The notes under the pieces: generated by a model
Told to the model about the DNA's origin: nothing
Seen by the model: only the letters and a program-made list of their open reading frames with translations
Database searches by the model: none
Program-made: the position numbers and the translations under genes
Shown: positions 23,579 to 32,169 of the stretch, in pieces
Numbering within the stretch: position 1 is the stretch's first letter
How the letters are laid out: each line of letters starts with the position of its first letter
From: RUG14300 sp964561145
GTDB lineage: Bacteria > Bacillota > Clostridia > Christensenellales > CAG-1252
Assembly (NCBI GenBank): GCA_964561145.1
Contig: CAZLNZ010000022.1
Coordinates: 1 to 35,798 of the forward strand
DNA: 35,798 nt
Direction: 5' to 3'

Positions 23579-25373
23579 TATCTTCACCTCCTTTAACCTG
23601 AGATTGATAAACCTCTCGATATATTTCATTATTCTCTATCAGCTCATCGTGTGTGCCGATAGCATCGATTCTTCCGCCATCCATAACAATAATCTTGTCT
23701 GCATCCTGAACAGAGGAAATTCTTTGAGCAATAATAATTTTAGTTGTTCCGGGGATATAACTCTTGAAGGAATCTCTGATACAAGCGTCGGTACGTGTGT
23801 CGACTGCACTTGTGGAATCGTCAAGAATCAATATCTTAGGATTTTTCAATAGAGCCCTCGCTATACAAAGACGTTGCTTTTGACCACCGGAAACGTTGGT
23901 ACCACCCTGCTCGATTCTAGAATCATAGCCATCAGGGAAGGATTGAATAAAATCGTCTGCTTGAGCTATTTTACAAGCCTCAACAATTTGTTCATCTGTA
24001 GCCTCCTCGTTGCCCCATCTGAGATTCTCTTTAATCGTACCCGAGAAAAGCTCATTCTTTTGAAGGACCATGGCAACACCATCTCTTAGAACCTTAATAT
24101 CGTAGTTTTGAACATTTATTCCACCTACGGAAACAGAACCCTCCGAGGTATCGTAAAGCCTGGGAATAAGCTGTACAAGCGTTGATTTAGAGCTACCGGT
24201 ACCACCTATAATTCCTACAGTCTCACCCGATTTTATATGGACGTTTACATTTTCCAAAGCATTCCTTTCAGCCTTTTGAGAGTAGCGGAAGTTTACATTA
24301 TAAAAGTCTATACTTCCGTCTTTGATATCCATAACAGGATTCTTTGGATTGGTTATAGTAGCCTTTTCAACTAAAACTTCGCACACCCTTTCTCCTGCTG
24401 CTCTTGAGGTCGTGATGAAAACTATACACATAGAAATCATCATCAATGACATCATTATTTGCATTACATAGGAAATCAAACTCGTTAGTTGACCTGTAGT
24501 CATCGCGGTTCCGCCCGATTCGACGATAAGCTTTGCAGAGTAGCCGTTTATAAAGAGCATACTTCCGTAAATACAGATCATCATCAGGGGGTTTGTACAA
24601 GCCATTATTTTTTCGGCTTTTACTCCGATGTTATAAATTGCAGTGGATATTTTGTTGAATTTTTGCGTTTCATGCTCTTCTCTATTATATGCTTTGACCA
24701 CACGCATACCTAAAAGGTTCTCTTCAACAACGTTGTTAAGGGTGTCAAATTGGGTGAACATCTTTTCAAATAAAGGATGTGCCACCTTCATAACAAGGAT
24801 TAATCCGATTATCATTATCGGCAAGCAAGCCAAGAAAATAAGAGATACTTTTGCGTTCACCGTAAAAGCCATAACAGTTGCGAAAATAAACATTATTGGC
24901 GATCTAACAGCTGTACGTATTATGATTTGATAAGTATCCTGTATGGAAACAACGTCCTTTGTCATTCTGGTTATCAAACTTGCCGTTGAGAACTTATCGA
25001 TATTTGCGAAGGAGAATGTCTGAATATTATAATACATATCCTTCCTTAAGTTCGATGCAAAGCCTGCAGATGCACGTGCAGCGTACTTTCCGGACAAGGC
25101 ACCAAATACAAGAGCTACGATTGCACCACAAACCAGCAATCCGCCATAAAGCAATATATTGTTCATATTGCTCTTTTTAATTCCTTCATCAATCAAATAG
25201 GACATCAGGTAAGGAATTAATACATCTAATAATACTTCGAAGGACACGAGAACGGGTGCAAGAATACTATCTCGCTTAAACTCCTTTACGCTTCCTAGAA
25301 GTGTTTTGATCATTTTACCGGAACTTATTGAATAGCTCGGTTTCTCTTTTACAATTTTCTCTTTCTTTGCCAT
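23571..25373 (-). CDS. Heterodimeric ABC exporter subunit with degenerate site (TM287-like)
   Basis: A 600-residue half-transporter with six membrane segments (about 35-330) and an ATP-binding domain: Walker A GGTGSSKS (390-397), signature VSGGQKQ (494-500) and Walker B ILILDDS. The catalytic glutamate is replaced by D519 and the switch histidine by Q550 (IIAQRISS). These are the substitutions expected of the degenerate, non-hydrolysing site in TM287/288-like exporters, and the intact partner follows immediately. GAGGT lies 6 bases before the ATG. The gene follows the MarR regulator with a 31-base gap. Role: inducible export, probably of toxic small molecules; the substrate is unknown. Confidence 0.94.
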   Translation of the reverse strand: MAKKEKIVKEKPSYSISSGKMIKTLLGSVKEFKRDSILAPVLVSFEVLLDVLIPYLMSYLIDEGIKKSNMNNILLYGGLLVCGAIVALVFGALSGKYAARASAGFASNLRKDMYYNIQTFSFANIDKFSTASLITRMTKDVVSIQDTYQIIIRTAVRSPIMFIFATVMAFTVNAKVSLIFLACLPIMIIGLILVMKVAHPLFEKMFTQFDTLNNVVEENLLGMRVVKAYNREEHETQKFNKISTAIYNIGVKAEKIMACTNPLMMICIYGSMLFINGYSAKLIVESGGTAMTTGQLTSLISYVMQIMMSLMMISMCIVFITTSRAAGERVCEVLVEKATITNPKNPVMDIKDGSIDFYNVNFRYSQKAERNALENVNVHIKSGETVGIIGGTGSSKSTLVQLIPRLYDTSEGSVSVGGINVQNYDIKVLRDGVAMVLQKNELFSGTIKENLRWGNEEATDEQIVEACKIAQADDFIQSFPDGYDSRIEQGGTNVSGGQKQRLCIARALLKNPKILILDDSTSAVDTRTDACIRDSFKSYIPGTTKIIIAQRISSVQDADKIIVMDGGRIDAIGTHDELIENNEIYREVYQSQVKGGEDND

Positions 25374-25404
25374 TGTTGTACCTCTATTATTGTATTGCTT
25401 TCGG

Positions 25405-25875
25405 CTAGTCCTCTATCAAGGGCTTAATATTTTTATGCTTGGCAATGCTTTCGGCATTAACCATTATTTTGTCAAGCGTTAAGTAAAAGGCTTTCATTTC
25501 TTCCTCTGAAATACCTTTAACGAACTCTTTTTCATAGAACGAAAACTCTTTTTCTATATTTGCCAGTTCCTCACGGGCCTTTTCCGTAAGTATTATTTTC
25601 TTAAGTCTGGCATCGTAACCAACCGAAACCCTTTCGATCAGTCCGTTGGTTTCCATTAATTTGAGAATTTCACTCATTGTCGAACGACGTACGGAGAAAC
25701 GTTTTTCAAGATCTCTTTGAAAAATATCCTTATCCTTATGCTTTGATAAGTATCCTATGATAAAACCGTGCGTTCCTGTCATTTTGTTCATCTTGGAAAT
25801 GTTAGTGCAAGAATCAAAAACTCTTTTGATTTGACAAAACACTTTCCTTAGCTCTATTTCCAGTCTTTTTTCCAT
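25405..25875 (-). CDS. MarR-family regulator of the heterodimeric ABC exporter
   Basis: A 156-residue winged-helix dimer. The DNA-binding core is at about residues 52-100: QRDLEKRFSVRRSTMSEILKLMETNGLIERVS is the helix-turn-helix, and YDARLKKIILTEKAREEL is the wing with the family's Asp-x-Arg pattern. Helical dimerisation segments lie at both ends. GAGGT lies 6 bases before the ATG. It heads the operon with the two ABC half-transporters, the usual arrangement in which a MarR repressor senses a drug and releases the exporter genes. The promoter at 25919-25947 is a perfect consensus, which suits a repressed operon. Confidence 0.9.
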   Translation of the reverse strand: MEKRLEIELRKVFCQIKRVFDSCTNISKMNKMTGTHGFIIGYLSKHKDKDIFQRDLEKRFSVRRSTMSEILKLMETNGLIERVSVGYDARLKKIILTEKAREELANIEKEFSFYEKEFVKGISEEEMKAFYLTLDKIMVNAESIAKHKNIKPLIED

Positions 25876-25918
25876 CTGTTGACCTCGTTAGAAGATTGTT
25901 AGGTTGCTACCAATTTAT

Positions 25919-25947
25919 ATTATATTAGGCAAGATAATTAATGTCAA
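25919..25947 (-). promoter_or_regulatory. Perfect-consensus promoter of the MarR-ABC operon
   Basis: On the minus strand TTGACA (25942-25947), 17 bases, TATAAT (25919-25924): both boxes are perfect. The 5' leader is about 35 bases. I found no convincing long dyad for MarR, only a short GGT/ACC arrangement near 25902-25912. Confidence 0.85.
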
Positions 25948-26055
25948 CGAAAATAAACCTACAATGTATAACTATCAAATGAATTATTGTAATTATTTTG
26001 TAAAAATATAAGATAAAAAGACTTCCTTAAAAAATCGCCTCCACTAAACAACCAA

Positions 26056-26084
26056 TTGACATTCATTCACTTTCGTTTGATAAA
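26056..26084 (+). promoter_or_regulatory. Promoter of the divergent ABC exporter
   Basis: TTGACA (about 26056-26061) is followed after 17 bases by GATAAA. A second AT-rich -10-like patch (TATAAT repeats, 26105-26118) lies nearer the gene but lacks a good -35. The promoter is about 110 bases from the divergent MarR operon promoter, so shared control is possible. Confidence 0.5.
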
Positions 26085-26095
26085 AGGAGAAAAAT

Positions 26096-26116
26096 ATGCT
26101 ACCATATAATATATAA
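26096..26116 (+). CDS. Possible six-codon leader peptide
   Basis: ATG CTA CCA TAT AAT ATA TAA lies 6 bases after AAGGAG, a perfect ribosome site, and upstream of the ABC exporter ATG. It would encode MLPYNI. Short leader peptides before ABC genes can sense ribosome-targeting drugs by stalling, but I see no clear pair of alternative hairpins here. The ribosome site makes it worth noting; chance is a real possibility. Confidence 0.25.
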   Translation: MLPYNI

Positions 26117-26169
26117 TATAATTAAGAATGACAAAGCCCGATACGGGAAAAAGACTTTGAGGAAGGATA

Positions 26170-27900
26170 ATGAGATACATAAGAAAATTTTTCTCCTACT
26201 ACAGACCACATAAAAAACTATTCTTTTTTGACTTGTTTTGTTCGATTACAATTGCTATATGCAATTTATTTTATCCAATGATTGCAAGAAATATGATGAA
26301 TGATTATGTGCCTAATCACAATTTAAAGCTCTTGCTAATCTGGGCAGGTGTATTGGCTGCTATTTATATAATCAAAGCATTGCTCACCTATTGCGTAAAC
26401 TTCTATGGTCACGTTTTGGGAACCCGCATTCAAGGAGATATGAGAACAGAGCTCTTTTCCCATATCGAATATCTACCCTTTACATTTTTTGACGAAAATA
26501 AAACAGGCTCGATAATGTCAAGAATAGTCAACGATCTATTTGAGGTTTCCGAGCTGTGCCACCATGGTCCGGAGGATACCTTAACCTCTATCATCTCCAT
26601 CGTGGGTGCCTTGGTTATGCTCGGTTTAATTAACCCCTGGTTGGCATTAATGGTTATTATTTATATTCCGCTAATGCTCCTATACACCATTAAAGCTAGA
26701 CGTAAAATGGCGGAATCCTTTACTGAATCCAGAAAAAGAACGGCGGAAATTAATTCGGAAATCGAGTCATCTATCTCGGGTATACGTGTTACTAAGGCAT
26801 ATACTGCAGAGGATATTGAACGTAAAAAATTCGGAAAGGTCAATTCCAAACTTGTCGCTGCAAGGTCAATGGTATACAAAGCAATGGGCTTTTTCTCCGG
26901 CGGAATGGGATTTTTTAACGATTTTCTCTATTTGCTTGCCCTAGTAGGTGGCGGATTGATGTTCTTTTACGAGCACATTTCTGCCGCAGACTTTACAGCC
27001 TTTATATTGTATGTCACAATGCTTTTATCTCCTTTGCGTACATTAACCATTTTATTTGAGCAGCTTCAAGACGGCTTGACAGGCTTTAAGCGTTTTGTCG
27101 AACTAATGGAAACAGCTCCGGAATATGAACCTCAAAACCCAATCGATGGAACACTCGACGGGGATATCGTTTTTGACGACGTTTGTTTCGGATACGGAAA
27201 AGAAGACGGAAGCAAAGCCAATGACGTGTTAAAGAACGTGAGCCTTACCGTAAAAAAGGGCACAACAGTAGCATTAGTCGGGGCCTCCGGCGGTGGTAAG
27301 ACAACAATCTGCCATCTTCTCCCTAGATTCTATCTAAGGGATAGCGGTAAAATTTCCATTGGAGGAATAGACATTAATGATGTCACCGCTAAAAATCTAA
27401 GATCGAGGATCGCGGTGGTATCTCAAGACGTATTTCTATTTGCAGGCTCTATTCGAGATAATATAATGTATGGTTCTCCTGATTCAACCGAGGAGGATAT
27501 GATTGCCGCAGCAAAACGGGCAAATATTCACGATTACGTATTATCCCTTCCGGACGGCTATGATACCGAGGTCGGTGAAAGAGGCATTAAGTTAAGCGGC
27601 GGACAAAAGCAAAGAATTTCAATCGCTCGTGCTTTTCTGAAAAATCCTCCCATCCTCATTCTAGACGAAGCAACCTCTGCATTGGATAATATGACAGAAA
27701 TGCTAGTACAACAATCGCTAAACGACCTAAGTCAAAATCGTACTACGCTGGTAGTTGCACATCGTCTATCTACAGTAAAAAATGCAGATGAAATAATTGT
27801 TGTTCAAGACGGAATAATAACTGAAAGAGGTTCTCATGAAGCACTAGTAGAGCAAGGCGGAACATATGCCGAATTATACAAGTATCAATTCAGAGAATAG
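26170..27900 (+). CDS. ABC exporter half-transporter, homodimeric type (MsbA/LmrA-like)
   Basis: A 576-residue membrane transporter with six membrane segments (about 15-310) and a complete ATP-binding domain: Walker A GASGGGKT (371-378), signature LSGGQKQ (475-481), Walker B ILILDEA with catalytic E500 and switch histidine H531. Because all residues of both half-sites are intact, it can work as a homodimer, unlike the degenerate pair next door. The start is ATG 26170, with AGGAAGG a few bases upstream. It is a single gene, divergent from the MarR-ABC operon. Substrates of this group are lipids or hydrophobic drugs; which applies here is unknown. Confidence 0.94.
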   Translation: MRYIRKFFSYYRPHKKLFFFDLFCSITIAICNLFYPMIARNMMNDYVPNHNLKLLLIWAGVLAAIYIIKALLTYCVNFYGHVLGTRIQGDMRTELFSHIEYLPFTFFDENKTGSIMSRIVNDLFEVSELCHHGPEDTLTSIISIVGALVMLGLINPWLALMVIIYIPLMLLYTIKARRKMAESFTESRKRTAEINSEIESSISGIRVTKAYTAEDIERKKFGKVNSKLVAARSMVYKAMGFFSGGMGFFNDFLYLLALVGGGLMFFYEHISAADFTAFILYVTMLLSPLRTLTILFEQLQDGLTGFKRFVELMETAPEYEPQNPIDGTLDGDIVFDDVCFGYGKEDGSKANDVLKNVSLTVKKGTTVALVGASGGGKTTICHLLPRFYLRDSGKISIGGIDINDVTAKNLRSRIAVVSQDVFLFAGSIRDNIMYGSPDSTEEDMIAAAKRANIHDYVLSLPDGYDTEVGERGIKLSGGQKQRISIARAFLKNPPILILDEATSALDNMTEMLVQQSLNDLSQNRTTLVVAHRLSTVKNADEIIVVQDGIITERGSHEALVEQGGTYAELYKYQFRE

Positions 27901-28234
27901 AACTCAACAAAGTATTAACATAAGTTTATCAAGCAGTAAAATGTTAGGTATAATGTAAATCCAATACAATCCGTTTAGATTTCAGAATTTCTTATTTGAT
28001 AATACCTATCAAATCAATATAAGCGTTAAAAGGTTAGAACATTTCCGTTCTAACCTTCTTTGCGTATTAGATCTCCTTGTTTTTATCAACATCTCCTACT
28101 GCGATGCCCATCGACAAGATAGATAATAATTGTTTCTTCCTACAAGGAATTACCTAGGCACCTTTACAATATGTTTTTCATGTAAAAGTCTGTTTTTCTG
28201 CCGTAAAGGCGTGCCGAATGCTTAACGTCGTCGA
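27901..28234. other. Intergenic region with terminator and coding-like scraps
   Basis: The first 125 bases are AT-rich with nothing recognised. A terminator lies at 28028-28062. On the minus strand, 28067-28255 holds two short in-frame stretches that read like protein tails: one ending YGRKTDFYMKNIL (stop at 28164) and one ending SMGIAVGDVDKNKEI (stop at 28067). Neither has a ribosome site or good start. They may be the remains of a decayed gene, or chance. Confidence 0.4.
28028..28062. terminator. Terminator between the ABC exporter and the Cys-rich peptide gene
   Basis: AAGGTTAGAAC (28030-28040) pairs perfectly with GTTCTAACCTT (28047-28057) over a 6-base loop. On the minus strand it is followed by CTTTTAACG, on the plus strand by CTTTGCG, so it probably serves the minus-strand unit starting with the 60-residue peptide and may also stop the exporter transcript. 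Confidence 0.7.
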
Positions 28235-28417
28235 TTATTTGCAACCACAGCCACCGAATTTAGTACCTCCGCCCATTCCACAGCCGTTGCCGTTGCCTAG
28301 GCATTCGAGAATTAAAAGTAAGGGAAGCAAATCGCAAATGCAATTATTTGTTCCGCCACAGCAGCAAAGCATAATTATAATAATCCATATGTAATTGTTA
28401 TCACCGCAAAAGTTCAT
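28235..28417 (-). CDS. Cysteine- and glycine-rich 60-residue membrane peptide
   Basis: A 60-residue peptide with ten cysteines (positions 4, 18-20, 26, 28, 39, 46, 57, 59). A hydrophobic stretch WIIIIMLCCC (11-20) is followed by another (LLPLLLILECL, 30-40) and a Gly/Asn/Cys-rich tail ending GGCGCK. GGAGG lies 7 bases before the ATG, so it is a real gene. I recall small Cys/Gly-rich peptides with an xWIIIIxxxCCCG core as common in Clostridia, sometimes near sporulation or cell-surface genes; their function is not settled. Its neighbours, an ABC exporter and the gltX operon, give no clue. The cysteines could bind metal or cross-link. Confidence 0.75.
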   Translation of the reverse strand: MNFCGDNNYIWIIIIMLCCCGGTNNCICDLLPLLLILECLGNGNGCGMGGGTKFGGCGCK

Positions 28418-28551
28418 ATATGTACCTCCGTTTTGTTTAACTTTTGTTTTGGAAGTAACCTTCCTACTTCATATTACGCAACAAAGCTACAAAATGTTAC
28501 TATCCGTACAATACTTACCAATAGGATTATCATTATCCGTAAATCTTATCT

Positions 28552-28587
28552 AAAAAAAACTTCGGTTGAAAAGAATAACCGAAGTTT
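28552..28587 (-). terminator. Terminator of the gltX-folA-dnaD operon
   Basis: AAACTTCGGTT pairs with AACCGAAGTTT (28557-28567 with 28577-28587) over a 9-base loop. On the minus strand it is followed by a run of eight T residues. It is about 60 bases after the stop of the DnaD-like gene. Confidence 0.9.
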
Positions 28588-28645
28588 GAATTATTTTAAA
28601 CTGTTGAAAAACCTTTACTCCTCTCCTTGACTTCGAGCAAAGTAT

Positions 28646-30208
28646 TTACGCCAAGTCGTCGGGATTATAGCCAAGCTGACGTATACGCTCATTGAGCTTA
28701 GTTGCAAGAGCTTCACGTTCCTCCTTCATTACAAGAGGAACAGGCTTATTCTTGAAGGTATATTCCGACATTTCAAAATCAAGCTTTTTAATTCTTTGCT
28801 CAATAGAGAGATATTCGGAATCCTTTTTGAGCTCGAACTTGATTTCCGCCTTTTCAAAGTCACCCAAGCCCTTCTTTTCTTCTCTTTGAGTAACGGAATA
28901 ATAAACCGGCTTACGAGAGTCTTTTATTTCCGATAACCGCCTACTCAATGCATTAATGGGAAAAGGGGTACCCTTTAGGCTTGCAGCTTCAGCTAAAATC
29001 TCCTGCTCTGAAAAACTCCAATCTTGAATCCAAACTCTGTATAGATCTATATCCTTATCAGACGCTTTTCTGGAAATACCACAGGAGGCTAGCACCTTCT
29101 GTACGCAATCGGCAAGACGAGTTAATGCGTTAAGCTGTAAATCGACACTGTAGTCTGCAACATAACCCTCTTTAAAAAAAACTTCTACAACGGCTGCGTA
29201 TTCAACAAAACGATTTTTACCCTCCATTTGGCAATATCTTGCAATCTTAAGCAATCCCTCTTTACCAAAGCCCTTTTCAAACCACTTTGAGAAATAATCC
29301 TCAACCAGAGCGGAACAGTCGGGGTAATATAGTCCCAGTCTTTTTAATACCTTGTAGGTACAGTCGTACAATTCATCTTTTCTTTGTGCCCATGCCTTAA
29401 TGTCAAGTGCAGAATAGACTCCGTTGAGAGCATACTCTTGAAGGTTTTTGTCTAGCTTTTCCATACCGCCTTTTTTGACAAGTTTGGCAGCAGCGACTAA
29501 TCCTTCTTGTTCAAAGCCCCACTCCGAGGTCCATTTCATGTAAAGTTGTCTATCATCCAAGGTGCAAGCACGCTTGCTTTTCAGCGACTGAAGTATATCA
29601 CGTATCGCCTCGGAACTCGCTTCCGATTGAAGAAGTCTTTGATTGGTTTCCTCCAAGGTGGTATATCCCGCTTCAAACCAATCTCTCGCAACTGTCAAGA
29701 CATATTGAGGTTTGACATTGACACCCTTGTTCTTAATACAATATCCGATAATCAAAGAAAGTGCACCCTGTTCGATTTTGGTTTCCTCCAAATAATCGAG
29801 ATAGGACACTATTTCATTTTGACTCAAATCTCTGCCCTGAAACAGCTCGTTTAGTTCTATCAAAAAGTCAGAATACTTGTCTTTATTATAGGTCCTATTG
29901 GGATTTATGGCATCCTTTGGCGAATTGAAAGAAACACACAGAGGTTCCATCGTTCTTATGGTAACCAACCCTATTTTCTTCAAGTAATCAAAGGCGGACA
30001 GTATCTCTTTTTCCTCCAGTGACAATCCTTCGGAAATACTCTTAATATTATTATCTTCTCCAAGAGGATTGCTGCATAAATATAATCCGAAAAGATAAAC
30101 TCTTATAGCAGTAGCATCCATCGCAGGTAAGTACTCTACGATAAAGGCATTGTCAATAGGGGTAAAACCCTTATCCTTGTAATCATTGGAATAAACGCAT
30201 AAAGGCAT
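28646..30208 (-). CDS. DnaD/DnaB-type replication initiation (primosome) protein
   Basis: A 520-residue DNA-binding protein of the DnaD/DnaB group, which remodels origin DNA and helps load the replicative helicase in Firmicutes. A winged-helix-like N-terminus lies at about residues 28-85 (TAIRVYLFGLYLCSNP...FDYLKKIGLVTI). Three DnaD-type modules follow at about 110-190, 217-345 and 375-430. Two contain the telltale K/V-W-x-x-D/E-W-G/S-F pattern (MKWTSEWGF, RVWIQDWSF). The tail is charged and ends in REEKKG...EERIRQLGYNP-like helices. The start is 2 bases after the folA stop, with GGAG 6 bases before the ATG, so translation is coupled. No DnaI or helicase gene lies beside it. Family firm; exact role (initiation or restart) inferred. 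Confidence 0.87.
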   Translation of the reverse strand: MPLCVYSNDYKDKGFTPIDNAFIVEYLPAMDATAIRVYLFGLYLCSNPLGEDNNIKSISEGLSLEEKEILSAFDYLKKIGLVTIRTMEPLCVSFNSPKDAINPNRTYNKDKYSDFLIELNELFQGRDLSQNEIVSYLDYLEETKIEQGALSLIIGYCIKNKGVNVKPQYVLTVARDWFEAGYTTLEETNQRLLQSEASSEAIRDILQSLKSKRACTLDDRQLYMKWTSEWGFEQEGLVAAAKLVKKGGMEKLDKNLQEYALNGVYSALDIKAWAQRKDELYDCTYKVLKRLGLYYPDCSALVEDYFSKWFEKGFGKEGLLKIARYCQMEGKNRFVEYAAVVEVFFKEGYVADYSVDLQLNALTRLADCVQKVLASCGISRKASDKDIDLYRVWIQDWSFSEQEILAEAASLKGTPFPINALSRRLSEIKDSRKPVYYSVTQREEKKGLGDFEKAEIKFELKKDSEYLSIEQRIKKLDFEMSEYTFKNKPVPLVMKEEREALATKLNERIRQLGYNPDDLA

Positions 30209-30209
30209 A

Positions 30210-30716
30210 TTAAGCTCCGTATTTCTTGGGATTTATGTTGCGGTATGTGGTAAATCGAAGGGTGAACCCCTCATCTTCGATGGGCTCACCTTCATCAACC
30301 GATTTATAGTTATCTAAAACGTCTAAATTTTCAAAGAAAACTGTGGCGTTACCGTCGGCATCGACCTTTGTAACATAGATAATATCCACGTAATCGAGCA
30401 TAGTCTTATAAAACATTGCTCCCCCTATTACATAAATGTTATCACTGTCAAAATTCTCAAGAACCTTAAACAACTCATCTAAAGAGTGAACACAAATACA
30501 ATCCTCTCTTTCGATGTTTTCGGGACATAGAACTATATTTACACGTCCCTTTAAGGGCTTTGAGTTAGGAAAAGAAAGGAGGGTATTATATCCCATACAG
30601 ACAACGGCATTCTTCGTCTTTTCTCTAAAAAAAGCCATATCCTTTTTAAGAGAAAAAAGCAATCCGTTATTTCTTCCTATTCCCCATTTTTTATCAACGG
30701 CAACAATTGCTTTCAT
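30210..30716 (-). CDS. folA: Dihydrofolate reductase
   Basis: A 168-residue cytosolic enzyme that reduces dihydrofolate to tetrahydrofolate with NADPH, supplying one-carbon units for thymidylate, purine and methionine synthesis; it is the trimethoprim target. Visible motifs are WGIGRNNGLLFSLKKD with catalytic D26, the MGYNTLLSFP loop (41-50), GRVNIVLCPE (57-66) and VIGGAMFY (96-103). Tyr 43 replaces the arginine usually seen in MGRxT, and the residue corresponding to Trp22 is Phe21. No separate ribosome site is seen; the ATG overlaps the gltX stop by one base (TAATG), so translation depends on the gltX ribosome. A thymidylate synthase, its usual neighbour, is absent from the window. Confidence 0.93.
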   Translation of the reverse strand: MKAIVAVDKKWGIGRNNGLLFSLKKDMAFFREKTKNAVVCMGYNTLLSFPNSKPLKGRVNIVLCPENIEREDCICVHSLDELFKVLENFDSDNIYVIGGAMFYKTMLDYVDIIYVTKVDADGNATVFFENLDVLDNYKSVDEGEPIEDEGFTLRFTTYRNINPKKYGA

Positions 30717-32134
30717 TATAATCTGGCAATGGTATTTAGGATACGCTCTAAGCTACGCTCTTTACCGATAAGTGTAGCCATTTCCGTTGCTCCGCCTGGA
30801 GTTGCTTCTTTTCCGGTTATTGCGATTCTTACTGCCCACATAACGGCTCCTTTCTTAACACCCAATTTCACAGCAAGTTCTGACAATTTGCCAAAGAGTA
30901 GGTCATTATCCCACTCACTATCCTTCAATACAACATAAGCCTCTTCCAAAATTGTTTTTGCAGTCGGAAGATCAAGCTTGTTTTTTGCATTGGCAAGAAG
31001 AGCTAAATCAAAATCACCATACTCCTCCAAGAAGTTTATTTGATTTGGAATATCAGAGAGAATCTCTGTTCTATTTTGCAAAAGTTTAGCCAATAATTGA
31101 TAATCGTATTTACCGGCACACTTGCTTTGCTCGATAAAGGTCGTTGCCAAACGTACAAAATCTTCAAATGGTAGAGCACGGATGTATTCGGCATTGAGCC
31201 AACGCATTTTGGCTTCATCAAATAGGCTCGGACTCGAACTGATTCTTTCAACATTAAAATCCTCTTCCATTTCTTTCAAAGTAAGCTTTTCCCTTGCATC
31301 AGAAGGACTCCAACCTAAAAGCGCAATATAGTTCACAATTGCTTCGGGAAGATATCCCTTTGCAATAAAGTCCTCAAAGTTTGCATCACCATAACGCTTT
31401 GAAAGCTTATGCGTATGATCCTTCATTATAACAGGAAGGTGAATGTAACTTGGACGCTCCCAACCGAAGGCATCGTACAAAAGATTGTATTGGGGAGTAG
31501 AAGAAAGATATTCGTTACCTCTCATAACATGAGTTATTTCCATGGTGTGGTCGTCAATAACGTTTGCAAAGTTATATGTGGGCATGCCGTCACTCTTAAT
31601 AAGGATAGCATCGTCCATATCCTTATAGCTAACTGCTATATGTCCGTAAACTAGATCGTCATATTCGCTTACGCCGTCTCCTTCGGGAATCTTTTGACGA
31701 ATAACATAGGGAACACCCTCGGCAAGTTTTTGTTCTACCTCTTCCTTAGAAAGTCTTCTGCATCTGCCGTCATATTTGCCTATTCCACCGTCTGTTACAT
31801 TTCTCTTATCACAGAAACAATAATACGCACCACCCTTTTCAATAAGTTCAAGAGCGTACTTCATGTACAGCGGCTTACGCTCACTTTGAACATAAATTAT
31901 ACCGTCTTTTTCCTTACCGGGACCCTCGTCATATTCCATGCCTGCAGTTTTAAGAGTACGGAAAATAGTTTCCACCGCACCTTCTACATAACGATTTCTA
32001 TCGGTGTCTTCAATACGCAAAATAAAAGTACCTTGATGCCTTCTTGCAAACAAATAGGCATACAGACCCGTTCTTAAATTTCCAACGTGCATAAAGCCTG
32101 TAGGGCTTGGTGCAAATCTAGTTCTAACCTTCAT
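30716..32134 (-). CDS. gltX: Glutamyl-tRNA synthetase
   Basis: A 472-residue class I aminoacyl-tRNA synthetase that charges tRNA-Glu (and in many Firmicutes also tRNA-Gln, later amidated). Motifs are the HIGH-type HVGN (16-19) within FAPSPTGFMHVGNLRTG, KLSKR (243-247) for ATP binding, and a Cys-x-Cys...Tyr-x3-Cys set (C106, C108, Y121, C125) like the zinc site of GluRS. The C-terminal half is helical, the anticodon-binding cage. GAGGT lies 6 bases before the ATG. It is the first gene of the gltX-folA-dnaD operon; the promoter at 32170-32198 is spanned by an inverted repeat. Length and motif order fit the family. Confidence 0.95.
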   Translation of the reverse strand: MKVRTRFAPSPTGFMHVGNLRTGLYAYLFARRHQGTFILRIEDTDRNRYVEGAVETIFRTLKTAGMEYDEGPGKEKDGIIYVQSERKPLYMKYALELIEKGGAYYCFCDKRNVTDGGIGKYDGRCRRLSKEEVEQKLAEGVPYVIRQKIPEGDGVSEYDDLVYGHIAVSYKDMDDAILIKSDGMPTYNFANVIDDHTMEITHVMRGNEYLSSTPQYNLLYDAFGWERPSYIHLPVIMKDHTHKLSKRYGDANFEDFIAKGYLPEAIVNYIALLGWSPSDAREKLTLKEMEEDFNVERISSSPSLFDEAKMRWLNAEYIRALPFEDFVRLATTFIEQSKCAGKYDYQLLAKLLQNRTEILSDIPNQINFLEEYGDFDLALLANAKNKLDLPTAKTILEEAYVVLKDSEWDNDLLFGKLSELAVKLGVKKGAVMWAVRIAITGKEATPGGATEMATLIGKERSLERILNTIARL

Positions 32135-32169
32135 AAAAATACCTCATAAAAAGATGTTTTGTTTATATA

